NCBI RefSeq assembly: GCF_014378035.1
Contig: NZ_JACMOM010000187.1
Coordinates: forward strand, 1-37,522
DNA from: Aeromicrobium sp.
GTDB taxonomy: Bacteria; Actinomycetota; Actinomycetes; Propionibacteriales; Nocardioidaceae
Direction of reading: 5' to 3'
Length of the DNA: 37,522 nucleotides
The notes beneath the pieces are model-generated. The model saw only the letters and a program-made list of their open reading frames with translations. It searched no databases and was not told the DNA's origin. Position 1 is the first letter of the stretch. The number at the start of each line of letters is the position of its first letter. The translations under genes and the position numbers were made by a program. Shown here piece by piece: positions 26,262 to 33,613 of the stretch.

Positions 26262-27140
26262 CGTGGGCGAGGGTGGTGCATAGATGTGGAGCGCCCCGGG
26301 GCTGATGCGGGTCGTCATGGGCAGTGGTCCCAACCGCTCACCGTCGCCGTAGGCCACGATGCCCGGTGAGGAGAGCGTCACCTCGCGCACGCGGTGACGC
26401 TCGAACTCAGGCAGCGCCGTGTGCGTGCCCCGGTAGAGCTTCGGGAAGACTGTCAGGAGCTTGAGCTTGCTGACGGGGTTGATGACGACGACGTCGAGCA
26501 GGCCGTCGTCCATCAGGGCGCCCTCGCAGATGCGCAGGCCGCCGCCGAACGAGGGACCGTTGCCCACCGCGACGAGCATCGCCTCACGCTCGATGGTCGT
26601 GCCATCGAGGGTGAGCGTGAACTCCAGCGGCTCGAAGCTGCGCAGCTCGGCCACCGTCGAGAGGTGGTAGCGCATGTTGCCCCGCGGCCATGTCATGGCG
26701 TCGGCGCGCTCATTGACCTTGGAATCGAAGCCGGAGGCGATGACGGTGGCGACGTAGGCCTCGTCGGTACGGGCCAGGTCGATCGTGCGGATGTGTCCTG
26801 CGATCACGAGGTCGACTGCGGCGTCGACGTCCTTGACCGGGATGCCGAGCGAGCGGGCGGTGTCGTTGCCCGTGCCGGCCGGAATCAGACCGAACACCAG
26901 GTCGGAGTCGGCGACGTGGTCGAGCACTGCGTGCAGTGCGCCGTCGCCACCGACGACCAGCACGCCGTCGAGCCCGGTGTCGATGGCCTTCTTGAGTACG
27001 TCACGAGCCTCGGCGGCATCGGTGCCCTGGATCGTGCTCGTGGAGTGACCGGCGTGGCGGAGGCGTTCGGAAGCCCGCGAGGCTATCGACTCACCGAGTC
27101 CTTTGCCAGAGGTCGTGTTGACCACGATCGCGAAGTGCAT
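26259..27140 (-). CDS. Diacylglycerol kinase family lipid kinase
   Basis: 293 residues. 'IVVNTTSGKG' near the N-terminus, 'VLVVGGDGALHAVLDHV' with the GGDG nucleotide loop, and 'GLIPAGTGNDTARSLGI' define the DAGK/YegS/DgkB catalytic domain; 'VGNGPSFGGGLRICEGALMDDGLLDVVVI' in pieces gives the second, beta-sandwich domain. It phosphorylates diacylglycerol or a related lipid with ATP at the cytoplasmic membrane face. It lies between tatC and helY, 52 bp after tatC and 9 bp before helY. TACGAT is 6 nt upstream of the ATG. Confidence 0.92.
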   Translation of the reverse strand: MHFAIVVNTTSGKGLGESIASRASERLRHAGHSTSTIQGTDAAEARDVLKKAIDTGLDGVLVVGGDGALHAVLDHVADSDLVFGLIPAGTGNDTARSLGIPVKDVDAAVDLVIAGHIRTIDLARTDEAYVATVIASGFDSKVNERADAMTWPRGNMRYHLSTVAELRSFEPLEFTLTLDGTTIEREAMLVAVGNGPSFGGGLRICEGALMDDGLLDVVVINPVSKLKLLTVFPKLYRGTHTALPEFERHRVREVTLSSPGIVAYGDGERLGPLPMTTRISPGALHIYAPPSPT

Positions 27141-27146
27141 GACCGA

Positions 27147-27152
27147 ATCGTA
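27147..27152 (-). promoter_or_regulatory. Candidate -10 box for leaderless lipid kinase mRNA
   Basis: TACGAT on the minus strand ends 6 nt before the ATG at 27140. No ribosome binding site is visible, and the 52-bp gap after tatC leaves room for a promoter. Confidence 0.45.
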
Positions 27153-27192
27153 ATGCCCGCCGTTGCCCGCGAAGGCAGGTTCGGTTCGGGCG

Positions 27193-28017
27193 TCAGTCGT
27201 CGAGCGACGACAGCTCGTCGTCGGCGAGCTCTTCCGGCTCCTTCTTGCTACGTCGCCGGTCGGTGAGCTTCGCGATGAGCTCGGAGATGAAGTACAGGAT
27301 CGTCATGGGTGCCGCGAGGAAGAGCATCGTGAGCGGGTCGGTGCTGGGCGTGGCCACGGCCGCGAAGACGAAGATGCCGATGACGGTCCAGGGTCTGGCC
27401 TTGGCGAGCTGCTTCGCGCTCACGATGCCGAGTCGGTTGAGCATCACGACCACCAGTGGTATCTCAGCCGCGATGCCGAACACGAGCATCGTTCGCAGGA
27501 CGAAGTTCAAGTAGTCGCTCAGCGACGTGAGCGAGTCGACCGACTGGGGGACGAACCCGATCAGGACCTCGATTCCCTTCGGCAGCACGAGATAGCCGAC
27601 GTAGATGCCGCCGACGAACAACGGCACGCCGGTGGCGGTGAGCAGGTAGGCCCACCGCTTCTCGTTGCGGTGCAGTGCCGGCAGCACGAACCGCCAGATC
27701 TGGTTGATCCACACCGGGCTCGCCAGCACCAGTCCGATCGCCAGCGCGAGCTTGAGGCGGAAGCTGAAGGCACTGCCCACGCCGCCGGTGATCACGATCT
27801 TGGCATCGATGCCCTTGGTCTTCAGCAGGTCGGTGATGCCGCTCTCGTAGGGCTGCTTCAGGAGCTCGAAGATGGGGCTGAAGAAGTACCACCCAAGGGC
27901 GGTGCCGACCAAGATCGCGAGGACCCCGATGGTGAGGCGACGTCGGAGCTCACGAAGATGCCCGACGAGCGGCATCGTGCCGCCCGGGGAGGGTGGCGTG
28001 CCGCGGCGAAGCGCCAA
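27193..28017 (-). CDS. tatC: Twin-arginine translocase subunit TatC
   Basis: 274 residues from a TTG at 28017, 3 bp after the tatA stop; an ATG at 27975 ('MPLVGHLRELRRRL') is the alternative and may be the true start since it begins directly at the conserved N-terminal motif. Six membrane helices follow with 'LKLALAIGLVLASPVWINQIWRF' in two parts and 'FGIAAEIPLVVVMLNRLGI', with the conserved Glu in the third loop, and 'FAAVATPSTDPLTMLFLAAPM'. The tail is highly charged. TatC is the receptor for twin-arginine signals; the phospholipase C at 3.5-5.6 kb is an evident client. The order pafB-pafC-tatA-tatC is conserved in actinobacteria. Confidence 0.95.
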   Translation of the reverse strand: MALRRGTPPSPGGTMPLVGHLRELRRRLTIGVLAILVGTALGWYFFSPIFELLKQPYESGITDLLKTKGIDAKIVITGGVGSAFSFRLKLALAIGLVLASPVWINQIWRFVLPALHRNEKRWAYLLTATGVPLFVGGIYVGYLVLPKGIEVLIGFVPQSVDSLTSLSDYLNFVLRTMLVFGIAAEIPLVVVMLNRLGIVSAKQLAKARPWTVIGIFVFAAVATPSTDPLTMLFLAAPMTILYFISELIAKLTDRRRSKKEPEELADDELSSLDD

Positions 28018-28020
28018 GCG

Positions 28021-28257
28021 TCAGCTCTGTTCGGGCTTCTTGTCCAACTCGGTCGACTCGACGGTCTCGAGCGACGCAGGCTTGGAGGGCTTGTCAGGAT
28101 CGTCATCGTCGCCCGACAGGCTCTTGACCTCGGTCTTGAAGATCCGCAACGCCTTGCCGGACCCCCTGGCCAGCTCGGGAAGCTTCTTGCCGCCGAACAG
28201 CAGCAGCACCACACCCAAGATGATGAGCACCTCGGTCGCACCGATCTGATGGAACAT
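28021..28257 (-). CDS. tatA: Sec-independent translocase subunit TatA
   Basis: 78 residues from ATG 28257 with AAGGAG 6 nt upstream. A short N-terminal helix 'TEVLIILGVVLLLFGGKKLP' ends in the Phe-Gly hinge, followed by the amphipathic helix 'LARGSGKALRIFKTEV' and an acidic tail. This is the complete TatA plan. It oligomerises to form the transport pore with TatC. Start lies 2 bp after the pafC stop, so co-transcription with pafBC is near certain. tatB is not in this window. Confidence 0.95.
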   Translation of the reverse strand: MFHQIGATEVLIILGVVLLLFGGKKLPELARGSGKALRIFKTEVKSLSGDDDDPDKPSKPASLETVESTELDKKPEQS

Positions 28258-28259
28258 GG

Positions 28260-29234
28260 CTACTCCTTCGAAGACGAGTCGATTTCATCGTACGCGCGGA
28301 GCGCAAGGGCAGCCTGACCGGCCACGTCCGCAGCGAGATGTGCCGGTTCGACGACGGTGACCGACCCCGCATTGCGCAGCACGAGCCGGCGCAACCACGC
28401 CCAGTCGGCACCGTAGAGCTTGGCCCGCCACACCCCGTCGCTGCCCTCCTCGAGGAGGTCGACCTGGTAGTACTCGGACAGCCAGTGTGCTCGTGGGTGC
28501 AGGTCGACGAGAGCGTAGGGCGTCTGCTCCCCCACCGTGAAGATGCCGTCCGACAGGTCGCGGGGTGTGACGTCGTGGTCCTCGGCGTCGAGCGCTGTCA
28601 GCTCGGCCCCGACGATGCGATCGAGCCGGAAGAAGCGCAGGTCCTCGGCCTTGAGGCACCACGCCTCGAGGTAGAGCTTGCCCTGCTCGGTGAAGAGTCG
28701 TCTCGGGTCGACCTGCCGGTCGGACACCTCGTCGCGTGACGCAGTGGAATAGGTGAGCTCAAGCCGTTTGCCGGCAGCCAGCGCGTGCACGATCGTCGAG
28801 TGGATCGTGGGGTCGACCTCGTCGAGGAGCACGTCGACGGGGGCCGAGACGGTGTCGCCGACGGCACTCTCGAGCTTGGCCAGCGCACTATCGATCACGG
28901 TGAGCTCCGACCCGCTCGCCGAGGCACGGAGCGTGCGCAGCGCGACGATCAGGGCGATGCCCTCGCGGGTGCTGATGCGCAGCGGGCGGGTCATGAACTC
29001 GGCGTCACGGATGTGAACGACGCCGTCCTCCTCGAGCGCGGTGAGGTCGAAGTCGATGAGCTCGCCGGGGTACTCCCCCGTGCCGGTGTACATCAGCAGG
29101 CGCAGGTCGTCACGGATCTGCTTCGGCGTCACGCCGAACTCGTGTGCGACGTCGTTGACCGGTACTCCGTCGTTGCCCTGCAGGTAGGGCACGAGGGCAA
29201 GCATCCGGATGACTTGCTGCCGCGAGCGGCTCAC
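28260..29234 (-). CDS. pafC: PafC, WYL-domain transcriptional activator
   Basis: 324 residues from GTG 29234, overlapping the pafB stop by 4 bp. An N-terminal winged HTH ('QQVIRMLALVPYLQGNDGVP', 'EFGVTPKQIRDDLRLLMYTG') is followed by the WYL domain (about 150-230: 'LTYSTASRDEVSDRQVDPR', 'LYLEAWCLKAEDLRFFRLDR') and the WCX extension with 'HPRAHWLSEYY'. PafB and PafC form a heterodimer that activates the RecA-independent DNA damage regulon in mycobacteria; despite the name (proteasome accessory factor) they are not part of the proteasome. The signal bound by the WYL domain is thought to be nucleic acid. Confidence 0.94.
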   Translation of the reverse strand: MSRSRQQVIRMLALVPYLQGNDGVPVNDVAHEFGVTPKQIRDDLRLLMYTGTGEYPGELIDFDLTALEEDGVVHIRDAEFMTRPLRISTREGIALIVALRTLRASASGSELTVIDSALAKLESAVGDTVSAPVDVLLDEVDPTIHSTIVHALAAGKRLELTYSTASRDEVSDRQVDPRRLFTEQGKLYLEAWCLKAEDLRFFRLDRIVGAELTALDAEDHDVTPRDLSDGIFTVGEQTPYALVDLHPRAHWLSEYYQVDLLEEGSDGVWRAKLYGADWAWLRRLVLRNAGSVTVVEPAHLAADVAGQAALALRAYDEIDSSSKE

Positions 29235-30202
29235 GTCGTTGCCTCGAGCGTTCCGCCAGCGGCGGCCCTCAGCCGCTGGACGACCGTGTCACGAACCTCC
29301 TGGGGCGACACCACGACGACGTCGGGGCCGTACGAGGCCACCTCCGACGCGAGCTCCCATCGCGAGGAATAGCGAATCTCGACCTCGTCGGTGCCGTCGC
29401 CGCGAGGCGTCACCCGGTCGGCTAGCCGCCGTAATGATTGGCCGCGCCCCGCCCGTATGTGCAGCACCGCCGCCTCGGCCGGCGGCGTGGGGAACAGACT
29501 GCGGGCGATGGTCTTCATGTCGATGCCCTCGGGCACGTCGTACGAACCGGGGTCGCCGGTCGTCCTGACCTCGCCGATGACCCGTGACAACCGAAAGATG
29601 CGAGCCTCTCCCCGGTCGAGGTCGTGACCGCCCACGTACCAGCGGTCGTGCCACGAGATGATTCCCCACGGCTCGAGGTGGCGCTCCATGGCACTGCCGC
29701 CGGGCCTGGCGTAGACGAACGACACGGGGATGCGTCGTGTGACGGCCTCCCACATGGCGTCGAACGATGGCTCGTCGGTCGAGAGCCGCGGCTCGGCCAT
29801 GCGCAACACGCTCGTGTCGACGTCGACACCGATGGCCTTGAGCTTGACGAGGGCGGTGGTCGAGTCGCTTGCCAGGCCGGCGTGCTCCCACACCTGGGTG
29901 GCGAGACCGATGACGGCCGCCTCCTCGCGAGTCAGCTCGAGGTCGGGCAGCTCAGCCTCGTCACGACGGATGCGGTAGCCCGGCTCGTCGCTGAAGTATT
30001 TGTCGTTCTGCCCCATCTCGACGGTGATGCCGAGCTCACGCAGCTCTTCCTTGTCGCGCTCGAACTTTCGATCGAACGCCTGGGGAGTCGAGCCACGGTA
30101 GTCGGCGATCGACTCCCGGATCTGCTCCTTCGTGAGGTACTGACGACTCACGAGAAGAGCGAAGATGAGGTTCATCAACCTCTCGGTCTTGCGCTCGGCC
30201 AT
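29231..30202 (-). CDS. pafB: PafB, WYL-domain transcriptional activator
   Basis: 323 residues. 'MAERKTERLMNLIFALLVS', then 'YLTKEQIRESIADYRGS' and 'AFDRKFERDKEELRELGI' form the HTH half; the WYL half contains 'SFVYARPGGSAMERHLEPWG' and 'HDRWYVGGHDLDRGEARIFR', with the WCX tail to residue 323. Partner of PafC, encoded with a 4-bp overlap. Upstream, 12 bp away, is the FKBP lipoprotein stop. CATCCT lies 6 nt before the ATG, a weaker match to the leaderless pattern seen at neighbouring genes. Confidence 0.94.
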   Translation of the reverse strand: MAERKTERLMNLIFALLVSRQYLTKEQIRESIADYRGSTPQAFDRKFERDKEELRELGITVEMGQNDKYFSDEPGYRIRRDEAELPDLELTREEAAVIGLATQVWEHAGLASDSTTALVKLKAIGVDVDTSVLRMAEPRLSTDEPSFDAMWEAVTRRIPVSFVYARPGGSAMERHLEPWGIISWHDRWYVGGHDLDRGEARIFRLSRVIGEVRTTGDPGSYDVPEGIDMKTIARSLFPTPPAEAAVLHIRAGRGQSLRRLADRVTPRGDGTDEVEIRYSSRWELASEVASYGPDVVVVSPQEVRDTVVQRLRAAAGGTLEATT

Positions 30203-30214
30203 GACCGAAGGATG

Positions 30215-31132
30215 TCAGGAAGCGTCGAGCAAGTCGATGGCGAAGATCAGCGAGTCGCCGGCCTTGATCTTGCCGCCGGCAGGGGGCTTGGCGCCGTAGG
30301 CCTTGTCAGCCGGGCACACGAGCACCACGCGGGTGCCGAGCTTCTGACCGACGAGCTGGTCGTCCCAGCACTTGATGAGCTGTTTGCTGCCGACCTGGAA
30401 CGTACGTGCCGAGCTCGACCACGACTCGTCGAAGATCGCGCCATCCGGGTAGACCTGGCCGACGTACTGGGCCGTGAGGGACTGTCCGGCCTTGACGGTG
30501 GCGCCCTTGCCCTGGATCACGACGTTCGCGCTCTCCTTCGTGGGCGCCTTGGCGGTCTTGGCGGTCTTGGCGAACTTCGACGGATGACCCTGGGCGTCGA
30601 GCTGCATCGAGGGCAGGTCGGACGGGAGCTTCTGGGCGGTACCGGTGACCTCGGTGGGGATCTTGGCGACGATGTCGAAGAGGAACACCATGGTGTCGTT
30701 CTTCTTGACGCCCAGGTCCTTCTGACCCTTGCCGAAGCCGTCCTTGGGCGGGATGGCGACAAGCACGCGGCTGCCGATCTTCTGCCCCGACAGCCCCTTG
30801 ATGAAGCCCGGCAAGATCGAGTTCTTCACGAGCGTCAGGGTGAGGGGCTTGTTGCTCGTGAACGAGCTGTCGAACTGCTTGCCGCTGCGTCCGTTGACGG
30901 CGACGTAGTTGACCTTGACGGCATCGCCGGACTTGATGGCGTCGCCGCTTCCCTTGTTGGGCACCTTGGTGCCGGTCTTCGTCGCCGAGAAGCCCTTCGC
31001 GACGGTGACCTTGGGGCTCGCAGACGAGCTGACCTTGATGGAGCCGAGGTCGCCACCACCGGAGGTGTCGCTACCACCGCATCCCGCCAGCAGGAGGCTT
31101 GCGGCAGCGGTGACCAGGAGAATACGACGCAC
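30215..31132 (-). CDS. Lipoprotein with two FKBP-type peptidyl-prolyl isomerase domains
   Basis: 305 residues from GTG 31132, chosen because GAAGG lies 8 nt upstream and the result is a compact signal 'MRRILLVTAAASLLLAGC' with a lipobox ending at Cys18; a GTG at 31159 is also open. Domain one (about 60-165) has 'VKVNYVAVNGRSGKQFDSSF' and 'LPGFIKGLSGQKIGSRVLVAIP'; domain two (about 205-303) has 'LTAQYVGQVYPDGAIFDESW' and 'DKAYGAKPPAGGKIKAGDSL'. Both keep FKBP Tyr, Phe-Asp and Ile/Leu positions, so both may isomerise prolines. It should be anchored outside the membrane by lipids added via Lgt and Lnt. It sits between pafA and pafB, a placement shared by many actinobacteria. Confidence 0.92.
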   Translation of the reverse strand: MRRILLVTAAASLLLAGCGGSDTSGGGDLGSIKVSSSASPKVTVAKGFSATKTGTKVPNKGSGDAIKSGDAVKVNYVAVNGRSGKQFDSSFTSNKPLTLTLVKNSILPGFIKGLSGQKIGSRVLVAIPPKDGFGKGQKDLGVKKNDTMVFLFDIVAKIPTEVTGTAQKLPSDLPSMQLDAQGHPSKFAKTAKTAKAPTKESANVVIQGKGATVKAGQSLTAQYVGQVYPDGAIFDESWSSSARTFQVGSKQLIKCWDDQLVGQKLGTRVVLVCPADKAYGAKPPAGGKIKAGDSLIFAIDLLDAS

Positions 31133-31201
31133 GAGCACGACCTTCAGAGTGGAAAGCACAAATCGTGGCCATGCTATCGACCGCAGCCAAGGGCCCCGAC
31201 G

Positions 31202-32563
31202 TCACATGCCGTCGATGAGCCGCTGCACGCGTTCGTCGTGCGACCGGAACGGATCTTTGCAGAGCACCGTGCGCTGTGCCTGGTCGTTGAGCTTGAGGTG
31301 CACCCAGTCGACGGTGAAGTCGCGGCGTCGCTCCTGGGCCCGTTTGATGAAGTCGCCTCGAAGGCGGGCGCGGGTCGTCTGCGGCGGCACAGACTTGGCC
31401 TGAAAGACGTCCAGGTCGTTGGTGACGCGGGCGACCGCGCCCTTGTTCTCGAGCAGGTAGAAGATTCCGCGATCACGGCGGATGTCGTGGTAGGCGAGAT
31501 CGAGCTGGGCGATCCGAGGGTCGCCCCAGCTGAGGCCGTGGACGGTGCGGTAGCGGTCGAGGAGCTTGTACTTGATGACCCAGTCGATCTCGCGCTCGAC
31601 GAGCGACAGGTCCTCGGACTCGACAGCCTTCAGGGTGCGCTCCCACAGGTCGAGCACCCTGGTGATGGTCGGCGTGTGGAGGCCGTGCTTGTCGACGAAC
31701 TCGGCGGCCTTGCCGAAGTACTCGGCCTGGATCTCCAGGGCCGACAGCTCGCGACCGTTGGCCAGCTGAACCTTGCGGCGACCGGTCATGTCGTGCGAGA
31801 TCTCGCGGATCGCGCGGATCGGGTTGTCGAGGGTCATGTCGCGCATCGACACGCCACCCTCGATCATCCGCAGGACGAGGTCGGTCGTGGCGACCTTGAG
31901 CAACGTCGTCGTCTCGCTCATGTTGGAGTCGCCGACGATGACGTGCAGGCGACGGAAGCGTTCGGCGTCGGCGTGGGGCTCGTCGCGGGTGTTGATGATC
32001 GGGCGCGACCTGGTGGTGGCGCTGGAGACGCCCTCCCAGATGTGCTCGGCGCGCTGGCTCACCGAGAAGATCGTGCCGCGGGGGGTCTGCTGGACCTTGC
32101 CAGCACCACAGATGATCTGGCGGCTGACGAGGAACGGGATGAGGACGTCGGCTAGCTTGCTGAACTCCCCTTGGCGGCTCACGAGGTAGTTCTCGTGACA
32201 CCCGTAGGAGTTGCCCGCGGAATCAGTGTTGTTCTTGAACAAATAGATGTCGCCCTCGACACCGTCGTCCGCGAGCCGCTTCTGCGCATCGATCATCAGG
32301 CCCTCGAGGATGCGCTCGCCGGCCCTGTCGTGGGTCACCAGGTCAACGAGGTCGTCGCACTCGGGAGTGGCGTACTCGGGGTGACTGCCGACGTCGAGAT
32401 AGAGGCGGGCACCGTTGCGCAGGAACACGTTGCTGCTGCGCCCCCACGAGACCACCCGGCGGAAGAGGTAGCGAGCCACCTCGTCGGGCGACAGCCGCCG
32501 CTGACCCTTGAACGAGCACGTGACGCCATATTCGTTCTCGATGCCGAAGATGCGCCTGTCCAT
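31202..32563 (-). CDS. pafA: Pup--protein ligase PafA
   Basis: 453 residues, exact family length. '[20 protein letters not shown]' with Glu9, and '[19 protein letters not shown]' with catalytic Asp57, are diagnostic of the PafA/Dop glutamine-synthetase-like fold. '[18 protein letters not shown]' and '[20 protein letters not shown]' follow without the Dop-specific loop, which supports PafA rather than Dop. It uses ATP to join the C-terminal Glu of Pup to substrate lysines, marking them for the PrcAB proteasome encoded at the right end. pup and dop must lie beyond the window. A TAGGCT box 6 nt before the ATG indicates its own leaderless promoter, needed because the inserted cassette separates it from prcA. 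Confidence 0.96.
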   Translation of the reverse strand: MDRRIFGIENEYGVTCSFKGQRRLSPDEVARYLFRRVVSWGRSSNVFLRNGARLYLDVGSHPEYATPECDDLVDLVTHDRAGERILEGLMIDAQKRLADDGVEGDIYLFKNNTDSAGNSYGCHENYLVSRQGEFSKLADVLIPFLVSRQIICGAGKVQQTPRGTIFSVSQRAEHIWEGVSSATTRSRPIINTRDEPHADAERFRRLHVIVGDSNMSETTTLLKVATTDLVLRMIEGGVSMRDMTLDNPIRAIREISHDMTGRRKVQLANGRELSALEIQAEYFGKAAEFVDKHGLHTPTITRVLDLWERTLKAVESEDLSLVEREIDWVIKYKLLDRYRTVHGLSWGDPRIAQLDLAYHDIRRDRGIFYLLENKGAVARVTNDLDVFQAKSVPPQTTRARLRGDFIKRAQERRRDFTVDWVHLKLNDQAQRTVLCKDPFRSHDERVQRLIDGM

Positions 32564-32569
32564 TCGTCA

Positions 32570-32575
32570 AGCCTA
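32570..32575 (-). promoter_or_regulatory. Candidate -10 box for leaderless pafA mRNA
   Basis: TAGGCT on the minus strand ends 6 nt before the ATG at 32563, with no ribosome binding site. Confidence 0.45.
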
Positions 32576-32936
32576 GTCGCGGGCCGTCCATCGCGCGGCG
32601 TGGCGCGCGAAAACGACGTCTGATGAACAAAGACTCCGGGGCACACGACGACAGCGCGAGGCTGGACGAGCGTGCGAAGCGGACCGGCGAGTTTTCGACG
32701 ACCAGCCCGGTGGGTTCTTCGATGTCTGCGGAATCGTCGGAACGCGAATAATCGCCTCAGCGTTTCAAAAATTGAGGACTTTAGTCCCGGACTTATAGCC
32801 CGTTGGGATGGTTTCTGACGGTTGGTCACACCCTGTCACGTAGAACACATATCATTGTCCGTGGGAGTAGTCCTGCGCGACTTGCGCGGATGACATGTCA
32901 CTATCGGGCGCGTGCGCCCGTTCACCAGGGAGCAAC
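32576..32936. other. 360-bp intergenic promoter region between pafA and the surface cassette
   Basis: No gene is supported here. The middle part (about 32,735-32,860) is clearly more AT-rich than the rest of the window. It contains a DosR-like palindrome with an adjoining half-match, and a TATCAT hexamer at 32850-32855 that could be the -10 of the rightward cassette. A GGGAG ribosome binding site precedes the ATG at 32937. Confidence 0.6.
32772..32801. promoter_or_regulatory. DosR/DevR-like box with an adjoining imperfect copy
   Basis: The 20-mer TTGAGGACTTTAGTCCCGGA (32772-32791) matches the DosR consensus (GGGACT-WW-AGTCCC with TTS/SAA flanks) at 18 of 20 positions. A second, weaker match with four mismatches in the 14-bp core (32788-32801) overlaps its end. 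TTGAGG (32772-32777) and TATAGC (32794-32799) also form a possible promoter with the box in its spacer. The regulator gene is not in the window, so function is inferred from the motif. Confidence 0.6.
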
Positions 32937-33542
32937 ATGAACAATCCATCTCGGCGTGCCCGAAAGATCGGCACCGTCGTCGTCACCCCGATCGCGATTC
33001 TCGCCGCCGCCGCCCTCGTGTGGCAGTCGTCGTACGCGGCGTTCAGTGGCACGACGCGCAACTCCGGCAACAGCTGGTCGACCGGCTCGGTGGCCCTGAC
33101 AGATGACGACTCCGGCTCGGCGCGGTTCCAGGCAGCCGAGATGGTTCCGGGTGCCACAGAGACAAAGTGCATCGCGGTCACGGCGAACGCCACGGTTCCC
33201 GGCGTCGTCAAGGGGTATGCCGTGAACCCCGTCGTCTCAGCCGCCAAGCTGGCGGACTACGTGAAGGTCTCGGTCAGGTACGGCACCGGTGGCGGCTTCG
33301 GCTCGTGCACCAACTTCGTTTCGGCGGGTGTGTCGATCCCGGAGACGTCACTCACGACGCTCGCACTCTCTAAGGACTACGCCACCGGCGCGGGTGCATG
33401 GTCGGTCATTGCGGGCACCCAGACGCGCACGTACGAGATCACCTGGAAGTTCGACACCACGGGGTTGACACAGTCCCAGCTCGATGCGCTGCAGGGTGCG
33501 CAGACCGGCATCGACTTCCAGTGGGAGCTGCAGAGCAGCTGA
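32937..33542 (+). CDS. TasA/camelysin-like protein with SipW-dependent-type signal
   Basis: 201 residues from ATG 32937 with AGGGAG 5 nt upstream. The N-terminus has a basic start, a hydrophobic helix (13-29) and a predicted cleavage Ser-Tyr-Ala34|Ala35-Phe-Ser. The mature start, 'AAFSGTTRNSGNSWSTGSVA', followed by an acidic 'LTDDDSGSARF', is the pattern of SipW-dependent TasA/camelysin proteins. The rest is beta-rich, with cysteines in 'ETKCIAV' and 'GSCTNF' that may pair, and ends in 'GIDFQWELQSS' as expected for the fold. Relatives form extracellular fibres or are surface proteases; which applies is unknown. The next gene encodes the matching signal peptidase, so the pair should be enzyme and substrate. 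Confidence 0.8.
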   Translation: MNNPSRRARKIGTVVVTPIAILAAAALVWQSSYAAFSGTTRNSGNSWSTGSVALTDDDSGSARFQAAEMVPGATETKCIAVTANATVPGVVKGYAVNPVVSAAKLADYVKVSVRYGTGGGFGSCTNFVSAGVSIPETSLTTLALSKDYATGAGAWSVIAGTQTRTYEITWKFDTTGLTQSQLDALQGAQTGIDFQWELQSS

Positions 33543-33613
33543 TCTGAGCAGTATCGGGTCTGATCATCGTCAGATCTTCAGCATGTTGTCGACGACGCCT
33601 GGAGGGAGCGCCC

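Noticed and set aside
29624-32155. Very long open frame (843 codons) antisense to pafB, FKBP and pafA
   Set aside because: It spans three recognisable genes on the other strand and shows no protein family; it is a GC-codon artefact.
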